From Sphingobacteriaceae bacterium (GTDB lineage Bacteria > Bacteroidota > Bacteroidia > Sphingobacteriales > Sphingobacteriaceae), in the NCBI GenBank assembly GCA_903642215.1, contig CAHJWG010000007.1:1-64000 (forward strand): a DNA stretch of 64,000 nucleotides, in the 5' to 3' direction. The position numbers were made by a program, and so were the translations under genes. Positions 17,993-26,006 of this stretch are shown here, in pieces (positions within the stretch are counted from its first letter, which is position 1; every line of letters begins with the position of its first letter). The notes under the pieces are model-generated. The model searched no databases and had not been told where the DNA came from. It worked only from the letters and a program-made list of their open reading frames with translations.

Positions 17993-18955
17993 TTACCTAC
18001 CTTGTACAATCATTTTTTTAACATACTGTTCTGTAGGTGTTTGCATCGCGTAAATATAAACACCAGGTGTAAGATCAGTAGTTGGAAGGAGTATTTCGTG
18101 GTATCCGGAATTGAAATAAGTGTTAGCAAGCGTTTTAACAGTTGCACCGGCCATATTATAAAGTGTGATCACAACCTTGTTTGATTTGGATAAGCTGAAA
18201 CCAATAGTTGTATTATTAACAGATGGATTCGGATAATTTTGACTAAGGCCGGACGATAACAATTTTGCCTCGATAATCATGTTAATTGTATCAAACCAGG
18301 CATATGCAATACGCATGTTTCCTGCTGCATTCGGGTGAACGGGATCCTGGTATAAACCTGCAAAATCTCTTCCTAAAACAGCATTAATATCTGTAAAGTA
18401 GATTTTTTTGTTGGCTGCAATTCTTTTGTAAACAGCATTGATCTGCCTGATTACAAAATTTGCATTTTGGTTACGCTTGTTGTTTGTTGGATTTAAAAAT
18501 TGGATGGTTCCTAAAACCGGTATCAGGTTATATGATAAAGCAATATCAACCATTTTGTTCATATTGCTTTCTGTTTCTGCTATCTTAATCTTGTTATCAA
18601 CAATTGCAAAGGCATCGTTCAATCCCATTAAAATCAGTACAAAGCCAGTCTTACCTTTAACGGTGGATTCAAACCGGGCCAAACCTTGTGTAGTGGTTTG
18701 ACTTGGAATGCCATAGTTGCTAACTATAACTGTTTTACCCGGATAACATACTTCAAAATTGGTTTTTAAATATCCCTGAAATTGTAACCCGTTTATTCCT
18801 GCAACTGTACTTGCACCGAAAGTGGTAATGCTGATACTGTCTTTACTGTATAATTTTGAAGTTAAAGAGCAACTTGGGTTTTGGGCAAAAACCTTAACAG
18901 AGGTTAAACAACTTAGTGTAAGCAGCAGCCAAAAACTTAGTAAACGACGAGCCAT
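17993..18955 (-). CDS. SGNH/GDSL-family hydrolase with type IX secretion sorting domain
   Basis: From the ATG at 18955 the protein begins with a signal peptide (MARRLLSFWLLLTLSCL...VFAQ). The SGNH fold follows: block I is FGASTVAG, with Ser in place of the GDS nucleophile position, a Gly/Asn block is LMGLNDAF, and the catalytic Asp/His block is DPVHPN. The last 80 or so residues (YPNPSVNNTTIGFSL, then GVYIYAMQTPTEQYVKKMIV) are a type A C-terminal sorting domain, so T9SS should export it. Substrate is probably an ester on a carbohydrate. The longer frame to 18985 adds ten residues before the signal peptide. Confidence 0.85.
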   Translation of the reverse strand: MARRLLSFWLLLTLSCLTSVKVFAQNPSCSLTSKLYSKDSISITTFGASTVAGINGLQFQGYLKTNFEVCYPGKTVIVSNYGIPSQTTTQGLARFESTVKGKTGFVLILMGLNDAFAIVDNKIKIAETESNMNKMVDIALSYNLIPVLGTIQFLNPTNNKRNQNANFVIRQINAVYKRIAANKKIYFTDINAVLGRDFAGLYQDPVHPNAAGNMRIAYAWFDTINMIIEAKLLSSGLSQNYPNPSVNNTTIGFSLSKSNKVVITLYNMAGATVKTLANTYFNSGYHEILLPTTDLTPGVYIYAMQTPTEQYVKKMIVQGR

Positions 18956-19228
18956 TTTAACCTTTGTTTTATTGATGTAGATCACAAAAAATCTTGTAAA
19001 CGAAAGTACATTAATTAGTATGATTTAATGTAAAAATTAAAAATTTTTTTATCATGAATAACAATCAGGCTGATAACAGAAACTTCCAAGTATCACTTAT
19101 TTTTTGAGATAAAATTTTGGCGTTTGGTTTTATTGTAAGTTCACACGAAATACAGTTCAGCTATCAGCATATAATTTTAACTTGTTTTAAGGTGCTTTTT
19201 TAAGGTATTATCAGCAGAAAAATTTCTG

Positions 19229-19236
19229 TACGTTTG
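19229..19236 (+). promoter_or_regulatory. Bacteroidota -7 promoter box for the M20 peptidase gene
   Basis: TACGTTTG matches the TAnnTTTG -7 consensus and lies 17 bp before the ATG at 19254. No clear -33 TTTG is visible. Confidence 0.5.
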
Positions 19237-19253
19237 CTTTAAAACTGTTATTG

Positions 19254-20630
19254 ATGCAAGAAATTAAAAAATACATAGCGGCAAATAAGGATCGGTTTTT
19301 AGATGAGCTGTTTGCTTTGCTTCGTTTTCCGTCTGTAAGTGCTGATCCGAAATATAAAAATGATGTGCTAAAAGCAGCAGATTTTGTAGCCGAAAAGCTG
19401 CGGGAAGCCGGTGCCGTAAACGTGGAAGTTTGCAAAACAGCCGGTTATCCGGTTGTTTACGGCGAAAAAATAACCGACCCTACGCAACCTACGGTTTTGG
19501 TTTACGGCCATTACGATGTACAGCCGCCCGACCCTTTAGAACTTTGGAAAACACCTCCTTTTGAACCAACTATCCGCGATGGTAAAATTTATGCACGCGG
19601 TGCCTGCGATGACAAAGGCCAGTTTTACATGCATATCAAAGCTTTTGAACTGATGATGCAAACCGAAACTTTGCCTTGCAACATTAAGTTTATGATTGAG
19701 GGTGAGGAGGAAGTTGGCTCGGATAACCTGGGGATTTTTGTTCGGCAGAATAAGGAAAAGCTTAAAGCAGATGTTGTTTTAATTTCAGATACATCCATGA
19801 TCAGCATGGAAAATCCTTCGTTGGAAACCGGTTTACGCGGGCTTTCTTACCTGGAAGTAGAAGTAACCGGCCCGTCGCGCGATCTGCATTCCGGCGTTTA
19901 TGGCGGCGCGGTTGCCAATCCGATTACCATACTTTCTAAAATGATCGCTTCTTTTCATGATGAAAACAATCACATTGCCATTCCGGGTTTTTACGATGAT
20001 GTACTGGAGTTGACTGATGAAGAAAAACATGCCTTAAACGAAGCACCGTTCGATCCCGAGGAATACAAAAAAGATTTAGATATTAACGAAGTTTGGGGCG
20101 AAAAAGGTTACAGCACCTTAGAACGCACCGGCACGCGGCCAACGCTGGAAGTAAACGGAATTTGGGGCGGTTACATCGGCGAAGGTGCCAAAACGGTCTT
20201 GCCATCAAAAGCTTCGGCTAAAATATCCATGCGGTTGGTACCCAATCAAACTTCAGCAAAAATTACAGAACTGTTTACCAAACATTTTGAAAGTATTGCG
20301 CCGGCATATGTTAAGGTAAAAGTTACACCGCATCATGGCGGCGAACCGGTTGTTACGCCAACTTCGAGTGCTGCTTTCCGCGCTGCAGAAAAAGCAATTG
20401 AAGAAGCTTTCGGTAAAAAACCAATTCCGACACGCGGCGGCGGCAGTATCCCGATCGTGGCTTTGTTTGAGGAAGAATTAGGCATAAAAACAGTATTGAT
20501 GGGTTTTGGATTGGACAGCGATGCGCTGCACTCGCCGAACGAGAAATACGATATTTTTAACTATTACAAAGGCATCGAAACAATCCCGTTGTTCTATAAA
20601 TATTTTGCAGCATTATCCGCAGAAAACTAA
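19254..20630 (+). CDS. M20-family dipeptidase
   Basis: The 458-residue cytosolic metallopeptidase has the di-zinc site typical of the M20/CNDP-like clade: GHYDVQPPDP, the bridging Asp in GACDDKG, the catalytic Glu-Glu in EGEEEVGS, and a late HSPNE. It would cleave dipeptides. I use ATG 19254 and not the TTG three bases upstream. It has its own promoter box and no co-directional partner closer than rfbD. A reversed copy of the interspersed motif overlaps codons near 20480 (GIKTVLM). Confidence 0.9.
   Translation: MQEIKKYIAANKDRFLDELFALLRFPSVSADPKYKNDVLKAADFVAEKLREAGAVNVEVCKTAGYPVVYGEKITDPTQPTVLVYGHYDVQPPDPLELWKTPPFEPTIRDGKIYARGACDDKGQFYMHIKAFELMMQTETLPCNIKFMIEGEEEVGSDNLGIFVRQNKEKLKADVVLISDTSMISMENPSLETGLRGLSYLEVEVTGPSRDLHSGVYGGAVANPITILSKMIASFHDENNHIAIPGFYDDVLELTDEEKHALNEAPFDPEEYKKDLDINEVWGEKGYSTLERTGTRPTLEVNGIWGGYIGEGAKTVLPSKASAKISMRLVPNQTSAKITELFTKHFESIAPAYVKVKVTPHHGGEPVVTPTSSAAFRAAEKAIEEAFGKKPIPTRGGGSIPIVALFEEELGIKTVLMGFGLDSDALHSPNEKYDIFNYYKGIETIPLFYKYFAALSAEN
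20476..20498 (-). repeat. interspersed motif inside a gene, ATACTGT type
   Basis: Minus-strand CAATACTGTTTTTATG followed by CCTAATT, within the M20 peptidase gene. Confidence 0.5.
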
Positions 20631-20640
20631 GCAAACAGGA

Positions 20641-20667
20641 ATACTTCTTTTATCGTACAAAAATTTA
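20641..20667 (+). repeat. interspersed motif, ATACTTC type
   Basis: Core ATACTTCTTTTATC, gap GTAC, tail AAAAATTTA, just after the M20 peptidase stop. Confidence 0.8.
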
Positions 20668-20728
20668 TGCTATGATTGTTTGCTGATTAAAACTTGCAAA
20701 ATAAATCTTCACAAATTAATTTATATCA

Positions 20729-21601
20729 ATGAGTAAAATACTTGTGTTCGGTGCATCCGGCCAATTAGGCCAATGTTTAAAGCACGTTGCAGCCGAAATG
20801 GATATTACCGATATTGCTTTCCCAAACGAAACGGAGGCCAATATTTTAAACCCGGAAGTTTTACAGCAGCTTTTTGCCGCACATCAACCTGAATACTGCA
20901 TTAACTGCGCCGCTTATACGGCGGTTGATAAAGCGGAAGATGAGCTGGAAACGGCCCGTAAAATCAATAAAACCGGTGTGGAAAATATTGCGGCTTTGTG
21001 CAAAGAATATGATGCGGCATTGATCCAGATTTCGACCGATTTTATTTTTGCCGGAAATACGCCGCATCCGTTAATCGAAACAGATCCTGCCGAACCAATT
21101 AGTGTTTATGGTTTAACAAAACTGGAAGGTGAACAGGTAATTTCCCCGCTAACGGAGAAATACTTTATCTTGAGAACCAGCTGGTTATACTCGGAATTTG
21201 CCAATAATTTTGTAAAAACCATGCTTAAATTAGGCAAGGAAAGAGACGAACTCAAAATTATTGCCGATCAGGTTGGTTCGCCAACTTACGCTATCGATCT
21301 TGCTTCGGCGGTTTTACAAATTATCGAATCCGGCAGTACCGCTTACGGCATTTATCATTACAGCAATGAAGGCGTAACTTCCTGGTACGATTTTGCGCAG
21401 GGAATTTTCGATATCAGCAAAACTGATGTTAAAACTTTCCCGATCCGCACGGCAGAATATCCAACCAAAGCAACCCGGCCGGCGTATTCTGTGATGGATA
21501 AATCTAAAATTAAAAAAACTTTTGGTATCGAAATTACATACTGGCGCCATAGTTTAGAAAAATGTATTGCTGCAATTGCCGCTCAAAATCAAGCCGAATA
21601 A
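20729..21601 (+). CDS. rfbD: dTDP-4-dehydrorhamnose reductase
   Basis: The 290-residue extended short-chain dehydrogenase has the NAD(P) loop GASGQLGQ at residues 7-14 and the catalytic Tyr/Lys in SVYGLTKLEGE. The substrate-side block STDFIFAGN also fits RmlD. It makes dTDP-L-rhamnose for surface polysaccharide. It is 19 bp upstream of rfbA in an operon, but rfbB and rfbC are not in the window. Confidence 0.93.
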   Translation: MSKILVFGASGQLGQCLKHVAAEMDITDIAFPNETEANILNPEVLQQLFAAHQPEYCINCAAYTAVDKAEDELETARKINKTGVENIAALCKEYDAALIQISTDFIFAGNTPHPLIETDPAEPISVYGLTKLEGEQVISPLTEKYFILRTSWLYSEFANNFVKTMLKLGKERDELKIIADQVGSPTYAIDLASAVLQIIESGSTAYGIYHYSNEGVTSWYDFAQGIFDISKTDVKTFPIRTAEYPTKATRPAYSVMDKSKIKKTFGIEITYWRHSLEKCIAAIAAQNQAE

Positions 21602-21620
21602 CCTACTCAAATAAAATTAT

Positions 21621-22490
21621 ATGAAAGGAATAATCCTTGCCGGCGGATCCGGAACACGCCTTTATCCGATCACCAAAGCCATTAGTAAACAATTGATGCC
21701 GATATATGATAAACCGATGATCTACTATCCGTTATCGGTTTTAATCCACTCCGATATCCGCGAAATCCTGATCATTACCACGCCGGAAGACAGCAGTAGT
21801 TTTAAACGTTTGCTGGGCGACGGCAGCGATTTGGGATGCCGTTTTGAGTTTGCCGTGCAGGAAGTACCGAACGGTTTGGCACAGGCTTTTGTGATCGGCG
21901 CAGATTTTATCGGTAATGATAAAGTGGCACTGGTTTTAGGCGATAACATTTTTTACGGTGCAGGTTTTGGTACTCTAACCCGGAAATTTAACCAAGTTGA
22001 CGGCGCAGCCATTTTTGCCTACCATGTTTCTGATCCGGAGCGTTATGGTGTGGTAGAGTTTGATGGTGATTTTAAAGCACTTTCCATTGAAGAAAAACCG
22101 GATCGGCCAAAATCAAATTACGCCGTACCCGGATTGTATTTTTATGATAACGAAGTAGTGCAGATCGCTAAAAATATCCCGCTTTCACCGCGCGGCGAAT
22201 ATGAAATTACGGATGTAAACAAAGTATATCTCGACCGAAAAAAACTATTTGTTGGCGTGATGGACCGCGGAACAGCTTGGCTGGATACCGGAACTTTTGA
22301 TTCTTTAAGTGATGCCACGGAGTTTGTCCGCGTGATCGAAAAACGCCAGGATACCAAAATCGGCTGTATTGAAGAAGTTGCTTTCCGCAGAGGTTTTATC
22401 GATGAAACGCAGCTTAAAATTTTGGCCGAACGCTATAAAAAAAGCGGTTACGGCAGCTATCTGTTAAAATTACTGCACCAAACATTCTAA
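21621..22490 (+). CDS. rfbA: glucose-1-phosphate thymidylyltransferase
   Basis: The 289-residue nucleotidyltransferase opens with [20 protein letters not shown], the RmlA signature for dTTP and sugar phosphate binding. Metal-binding Asp lies in VLGDNIFYG, and the sugar site is VVEFD followed by EEKP. It catalyses the first step of the dTDP-rhamnose pathway and is typically feedback-inhibited by the end product. The length matches the family (about 290). Confidence 0.96.
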   Translation: MKGIILAGGSGTRLYPITKAISKQLMPIYDKPMIYYPLSVLIHSDIREILIITTPEDSSSFKRLLGDGSDLGCRFEFAVQEVPNGLAQAFVIGADFIGNDKVALVLGDNIFYGAGFGTLTRKFNQVDGAAIFAYHVSDPERYGVVEFDGDFKALSIEEKPDRPKSNYAVPGLYFYDNEVVQIAKNIPLSPRGEYEITDVNKVYLDRKKLFVGVMDRGTAWLDTGTFDSLSDATEFVRVIEKRQDTKIGCIEEVAFRRGFIDETQLKILAERYKKSGYGSYLLKLLHQTF

Positions 22491-22531
22491 AAAACTTACA
22501 GGCATCATCCGCAGTAAAACAAATTACTGCG

Positions 22532-22556
22532 AATGCTTCTTTTACCTGCAAAAAAC
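22532..22556 (+). repeat. interspersed motif, ATGCTTC type
   Basis: Core AATGCTTCTTTTACC, gap TG, tail CAAAAAAC. It ends at the start codon of the next gene (ATG 22558). Confidence 0.8.
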
Positions 22557-22557
22557 T

Positions 22558-22833
22558 ATGGCACAAAATATTGTTGTAAACGAAGAAGCTAATCAGTTTG
22601 AACTGCATTTGGATGAAGGTTTAGCATTCATCGTTTATGAACTGGATAGCAACGTAATTTCTTTAACGCATACGGAAGTTCCGGTAGCGGCAGAAGGGCA
22701 GGGCATTGCTACAGAAATGGCACAATTTGCGCTGAATTATGCTCGTGAAAACGGCATGAAAGTGAAACCATATTGCCGCTTTGTACAGATATTTTTACAG
22801 CATCACCCCGAATATCAGGATTTGGTTATTTAA
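22558..22833 (+). CDS. small GNAT-like N-acetyltransferase (YjdJ type)
   Basis: The 91-residue protein matches the mini-GNAT family: a strand-rich N-terminus, then HTEVPVAAEGQGIATEMAQFAL, with the acetyl-CoA pyrophosphate loop (EGQGIA), and a closing PYCRFVQIFLQHHPEY that contains the conserved Cys. Members of this size have only the CoA-binding half of the fold. Substrate is unknown. The start codon directly follows a motif copy. Confidence 0.85.
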   Translation: MAQNIVVNEEANQFELHLDEGLAFIVYELDSNVISLTHTEVPVAAEGQGIATEMAQFALNYARENGMKVKPYCRFVQIFLQHHPEYQDLVI

Positions 22834-22939
22834 CATTATCATTACAAGTGTTCGGAAAACTTTTTTGTCGTGCCGAATTTGTTTCGATATCCCGCAAGCA
22901 AGGTTTAAAATTTATCATCAGTGGTTATCTGATCTCACC

Positions 22940-22965
22940 TAAAAATTAACCGTAAAAACAGTATG
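22940..22965 (-). repeat. interspersed motif overlapping a start codon, ATACTGT type
   Basis: Minus-strand core ATACTGTTTTTACG, gap GT, tail TAATTTTTA. The pirin start codon (22963) is part of the core (CAGTATG). Confidence 0.75.
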
Positions 22966-23682
22966 GCAAATACAATTCTTCATTTGGCTGCTACGCGCGG
23001 CCACGCTAATCATGGCTGGCTGGATAGTTATCATTCATTTAGTTTTGGTAGTTATTACAACCCGGAAAGAATGCAGTTTGGTGCTTTGCGCGTATTAAAT
23101 GATGATACCGTTTCGGGCGGAAGAGGTTTTGGAAGCCATCCGCACGATAATATGGAGATTGTAAGTATTCCGTTGGAAGGTGATCTGGAGCATGAAGATA
23201 ATCTGGGAAACATAGCAGTTATCCGCAAAGGAGATGTACAGATTATCAGTGCCGGAACAGGCGTTTTCCATAGTGAAAAAAATAAAAATCAAGCTTTGCC
23301 GGTAGCATTTTTACAAATCTGGCTGTTCCCGAACAAGTTAAACGGGCCGCCGCGTTACGATCAGGTTTCTTTAAATATTACCGACCGGCACAACAATTTC
23401 CAGCAAATCCTTTCGCCGAATCCTGATGATGCCGGCGTTTGGGTACAGCAGGATGCGTGGTTTAGTTTAGGTAAATTTGATCAGGGTTTTACTGCAAATT
23501 ATCAGCTGAAAAAACCGGGAAACGGCGTTTATGCTTTTGTTTTGGAGGGAGAAGTAACGATCAACGGTCAGACTTTAAATAGGAGAGATGGCTTTGGAAT
23601 CCGGAATATTGATCAGCTGGATTTTACTGCAAATTCTGCCAATGCAGAAGTTTTGCTGATGGATGTACCGATGATAACCTGA
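22963..23682 (+). CDS. pirin family protein (YhhW-like quercetinase fold)
   Basis: A 239-residue bicupin. The metal ligands sit in the first cupin: His59 and His61 (GSHPHDNMEI), His103 and Glu105 (GTGVFHSEKN), matching the YhhW pattern at nearly the same positions. YhhW-type pirins show quercetin dioxygenase activity in vitro, but the physiological role is unknown. The second cupin (about 150-235) lacks ligands. It has its own spacer on both sides and a terminator after it. Confidence 0.92.
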   Translation: MANTILHLAATRGHANHGWLDSYHSFSFGSYYNPERMQFGALRVLNDDTVSGGRGFGSHPHDNMEIVSIPLEGDLEHEDNLGNIAVIRKGDVQIISAGTGVFHSEKNKNQALPVAFLQIWLFPNKLNGPPRYDQVSLNITDRHNNFQQILSPNPDDAGVWVQQDAWFSLGKFDQGFTANYQLKKPGNGVYAFVLEGEVTINGQTLNRRDGFGIRNIDQLDFTANSANAEVLLMDVPMIT

Positions 23683-23707
23683 TACTGTTTTTAACACGAT
23701 AATTTAT
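23681..23707 (+). repeat. interspersed motif overlapping a stop codon, ATACTGT type
   Basis: Core GATACTGTTTTTAAC with tail ATAATTTAT. Its first two bases are the end of the pirin TGA. Confidence 0.75.
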
Positions 23708-23710
23708 AAC

Positions 23711-23761
23711 CGGAAGCCGAAAGCTTGTTGACAAACATTCTTCCGGCTTCCTTCGTTTTTT
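23711..23761 (+). terminator. intrinsic terminator after the pirin gene
   Basis: CGGAAGCCGAAAG (23711-23723) pairs with CTTCCGGCTTCC (23740-23751) with one mismatch region, followed by TTCGTTTTTT. Confidence 0.75.
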
Positions 23762-23766
23762 AAAAT

Positions 23767-24078
23767 ATGCACCACTTAAATATTCTGGCAATCCACAGAG
23801 ATAAAAAAATTTTAGCAACTGTTTTGCGCCTGATCAACACGAACGGGCAATGGAACGGCATCGGTGCGCATTCGGATGAAGAAGCAATTGAGTTGTTCCA
23901 TCAGCAGCCGGTTGGCATCGTTTTGTTTTGTGCCGGGATTGATCCTGAAAATGAACAAAAGTTAAAAGCTGTTTTTAACACACAAAATCCTCCGCCAATT
24001 TTTTTGCAGCATTATGGCGGCGGCAGTGGTTTATTAAGTGCCGAAATTTATGAAGCACTGGCCAAGCAAGGACATTAA
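23767..24078 (+). CDS. receiver-like small protein lacking phosphorylation residues
   Basis: A 103-residue protein that reads like a degenerate response-regulator fold. It has HLNILAIHRDKKILATVLRLI as strand 1/helix 1, EEAIELFHQQPVGIVLFCAGI as helix 2/strand 3, and PPPIFLQHYGGGSGLLSAEIYEAL as strand 4 onward. The phosphoacceptor position has Cys-Ala in place of Asp, and the acidic pair is missing, so phosphorylation is unlikely. No partner kinase lies next to it. I call it receiver-like on pattern only. Confidence 0.55.
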   Translation: MHHLNILAIHRDKKILATVLRLINTNGQWNGIGAHSDEEAIELFHQQPVGIVLFCAGIDPENEQKLKAVFNTQNPPPIFLQHYGGGSGLLSAEIYEALAKQGH

Positions 24079-24116
24079 TTTTTTTGTCGTTTCGATTTTT
24101 TTGTCATTTCAACTTT

Positions 24117-24203
24117 TTGTCATCTCGACCGAAGGGAGAGATCTTCTTCAAAAATAATAAGCCTTTAAATTTGATGAAGATCCCTCTTTCATCGGGATGA
24201 CAA
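24117..24203. repeat. palindromic intergenic repeat, GTCATCTCGACC family (copy 1)
   Basis: Left arm TTTGTCATCTCGACCGAAGG... (24117-24150) and right arm TGATGAAGATCCC... to GATGACAA (24172-24203) are inverted and imperfect. A second copy is at 25867. The right arm overlaps the end of the GT9 gene and supplies its last codons. Confidence 0.85.
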
Positions 24204-25262
24204 CAAGGCATAAACTGCTTTTATAACATCTTCAAAATCAATATGTTCCGGTGCTTTTTCTACTTGTTGCTGCACATATTTCAACACTTCATTCTTGCTT
24301 CTTAAAGCTTTGGGTACCTCAAAATATAAAACTTTTGAAGGCGTTTTCCAAGGCGTGTGCTGCGGATTGGTTTGCGCATAAAGCACCACAACCGGCGTTT
24401 GTGTTGCTGCCGCGATATGAATCGGGCCGGTATTAACGGCAATCAGCAGTGATGCTTCTTTTATCAGACAAATAAATTCATCCAGCGATAACAAACCGGC
24501 GAGCGAAAAAGCGTTTGTACCGATGCCGGCCTGTATTTCATCCGTCAACATTTTTTCTGATGCCGAACCTGTCAAAAGCAGTTGATAATTAAAATCATTA
24601 ACCAAGCGTTTTCCAAGTTCAACCCAATTTTCGGCAGGATACTGCCGCTTGATTTCGCTTACGCCGGGATGTAAAATGAGCCAGGGTTTTTGCAGATCAA
24701 TGCTGTTTTTAGCAAGCTTTTTTTGTACTGCTTCCCAGCAATCAGGAATTTGAATCGTTAAAAAATGGTTAGCAGTTTTGGCACCGATAGTTGCAACCAA
24801 GTTCAAATCTCGTTCAACCTGATGCTTGATAAAAGTATAAGGTTCCTGGTCCGGCACCCAATCGGTTAATAATTTATAAGGGTTTTCTCGGCAGTAAGCC
24901 AAACGTTTCGGGATGTCGGCAAGATAAGCAAGCATAACAGCCGGCATCGGGTTCTGGCTAAAAACGGTGAATATTACAGCAGCATCAAATCCCTTCGATT
25001 TTAAAATCTCAACCAACTTCAAAAAATCATGGCTAAAAGAAGCATGCTGCGTTTTTACCCAGGGAACATCAAACGAAATTATCTCATCAATTTCAGGTAA
25101 ATAACGGGCAATCCCGGCTGCCATAGAAGATGTTAAAACCGTTATCCGGCAATCAAATGTTTCTTTTAAAGCACGGATGGCAGGCGTACTCATCAGCAAA
25201 TCGCCCATATTATCCAAACGGACTACCAGAATGTTTTTACAGTTTTGCCAGGAATGTTCCAT
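24189..25262 (-). CDS. glycosyltransferase family 9 (heptosyltransferase-like)
   Basis: The 357-residue GT-B enzyme starts with VVRLDNMGDLLMSTPAIRAL, the family-9 N-terminal motif (phosphate-contacting Asp in the GD pair). The C-terminal half has the nucleotide-binding LILHPGVSEIKRQYP and AVNTGPIHIAAATQTPVVVL blocks. It would add a heptose or related sugar to lipid A core or another envelope glycan at the inner membrane. The last residues (LLSSR) are read from a palindromic repeat. It is 3 bp from gmhB. A motif copy lies at 24451 in codons for IKEASLL. Confidence 0.9.
   Translation of the reverse strand: MEHSWQNCKNILVVRLDNMGDLLMSTPAIRALKETFDCRITVLTSSMAAGIARYLPEIDEIISFDVPWVKTQHASFSHDFLKLVEILKSKGFDAAVIFTVFSQNPMPAVMLAYLADIPKRLAYCRENPYKLLTDWVPDQEPYTFIKHQVERDLNLVATIGAKTANHFLTIQIPDCWEAVQKKLAKNSIDLQKPWLILHPGVSEIKRQYPAENWVELGKRLVNDFNYQLLLTGSASEKMLTDEIQAGIGTNAFSLAGLLSLDEFICLIKEASLLIAVNTGPIHIAAATQTPVVVLYAQTNPQHTPWKTPSKVLYFEVPKALRSKNEVLKYVQQQVEKAPEHIDFEDVIKAVYALLSSR
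24451..24478 (+). repeat. interspersed motif inside a gene, ATGCTTC type
   Basis: GATGCTTCTTTTATC, gap, tail CAAATAAATT within the GT9 gene, encoding IKEAS on the minus strand. Confidence 0.6.
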
Positions 25263-25265
25263 CCG

Positions 25266-25838
25266 CTAAATGCCTAAATCTGTACTGTGGACGTCTGTAA
25301 TATAAATTGCTGCCTGGAAAAAGTTTTTCGCTTTGTAATCCGGCGTGCGGTATTCGCCGGCAATCCATTCGGTTTCGTTGCCGTTATCAATCAAAACTGT
25401 TTGGCAGCCGGCTCTTTTACCAGCTTCTACATCGTTTAAAATATCACCGATCATCCATGAATTCTCCAAATCGATCTGATGCTCTTCAGCCGCCTGTAAA
25501 ATCATACCGGGTTTTGGTTTCCTGAAATTACAAGCTACAGCGTATTTTTTTACCGTTCCCTGCGGATGATTAAAGCTCCAGTAAAAATCTTTAAATCGGA
25601 TGTCCGGTTCCAGCAATTGCTGCACTTTATTTTTTACGTTGATTAAAGCTTCTTCTTCAAAATAACCTCTGGCAACGCCGGATTGGTTGGAAATCATGAT
25701 AAACACGTAACCTTGCGCTTTTAACAATTTTAAGCCTTCAATCACGCCTTCATTTAAAATTATTTTTTCAGGATCGACGTTGTAAGGAATATCCGGAATC
25801 AGGGTTCCGTCTTTATCGATAAAAATAGCTTTATTCAT
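25266..25838 (-). CDS. gmhB: HAD phosphatase, D-glycero-D-manno-heptose-1,7-bisphosphate 7-phosphatase-like
   Basis: The 190-residue HAD-IIIA enzyme has the nucleophile motif IDKDGTLIPD (Asp at residues 7 and 9), motif II Ser in ISNQSGVARG, and motif III/IV GDILNDVEAGKRAG. It would remove the 7-phosphate in ADP-heptose synthesis. The zinc loop of E. coli GmhB (C-x-H ... C-x-C) is only partial here: FNHPQG keeps His but lacks the first Cys, and ACNF keeps one of the last two. It is 3 bp upstream of GT9 and near a GmhA-like SIS domain, which supports the heptose role. Histidinol-phosphate phosphatase is the main alternative. Confidence 0.85.
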   Translation of the reverse strand: MNKAIFIDKDGTLIPDIPYNVDPEKIILNEGVIEGLKLLKAQGYVFIMISNQSGVARGYFEEEALINVKNKVQQLLEPDIRFKDFYWSFNHPQGTVKKYAVACNFRKPKPGMILQAAEEHQIDLENSWMIGDILNDVEAGKRAGCQTVLIDNGNETEWIAGEYRTPDYKAKNFFQAAIYITDVHSTDLGI

Positions 25839-25866
25839 TTTTAAAAAATAATTCGAAGCTGCTCTT

Positions 25867-25958
25867 TTTTGTCATCTCGACCGAAGGGAGAGACCTTCTT
25901 CAAAGAGATAACTTGTATAATCTGATGAAGATTTCTCCCTTTGGTCGAAATGACAAAA
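25867..25958. repeat. palindromic intergenic repeat, GTCATCTCGACC family (copy 2)
   Basis: Left arm TTTTGTCATCTCGACCGAAG... (25867-25902) and right arm TGATGAAGATTTCTCCC... to AATGACAAAA (25923-25958) are near-perfect inverted arms with a 20-bp centre. Same family as 24117. Confidence 0.88.
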
Positions 25959-25975
25959 AGCGTAAATTAATACCA

Positions 25976-26003
25976 ATACTTCTTTTATCCCTTGTAAAAT
26001 TAA
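25976..26003 (+). repeat. interspersed motif, ATACTTC type
   Basis: Core ATACTTCTTTTATC, gap CCTTG, tail TAAAATTAAT, next to the palindromic repeat and the fusion-gene stop. Confidence 0.75.
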
Positions 26004-26006
26004 TAT

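Noticed and set aside
24117..25958. The GTCATCTCGACC palindromes as an insertion sequence
   Set aside because: They are under 100 bp with no transposase reading frame; at most they are non-autonomous elements.
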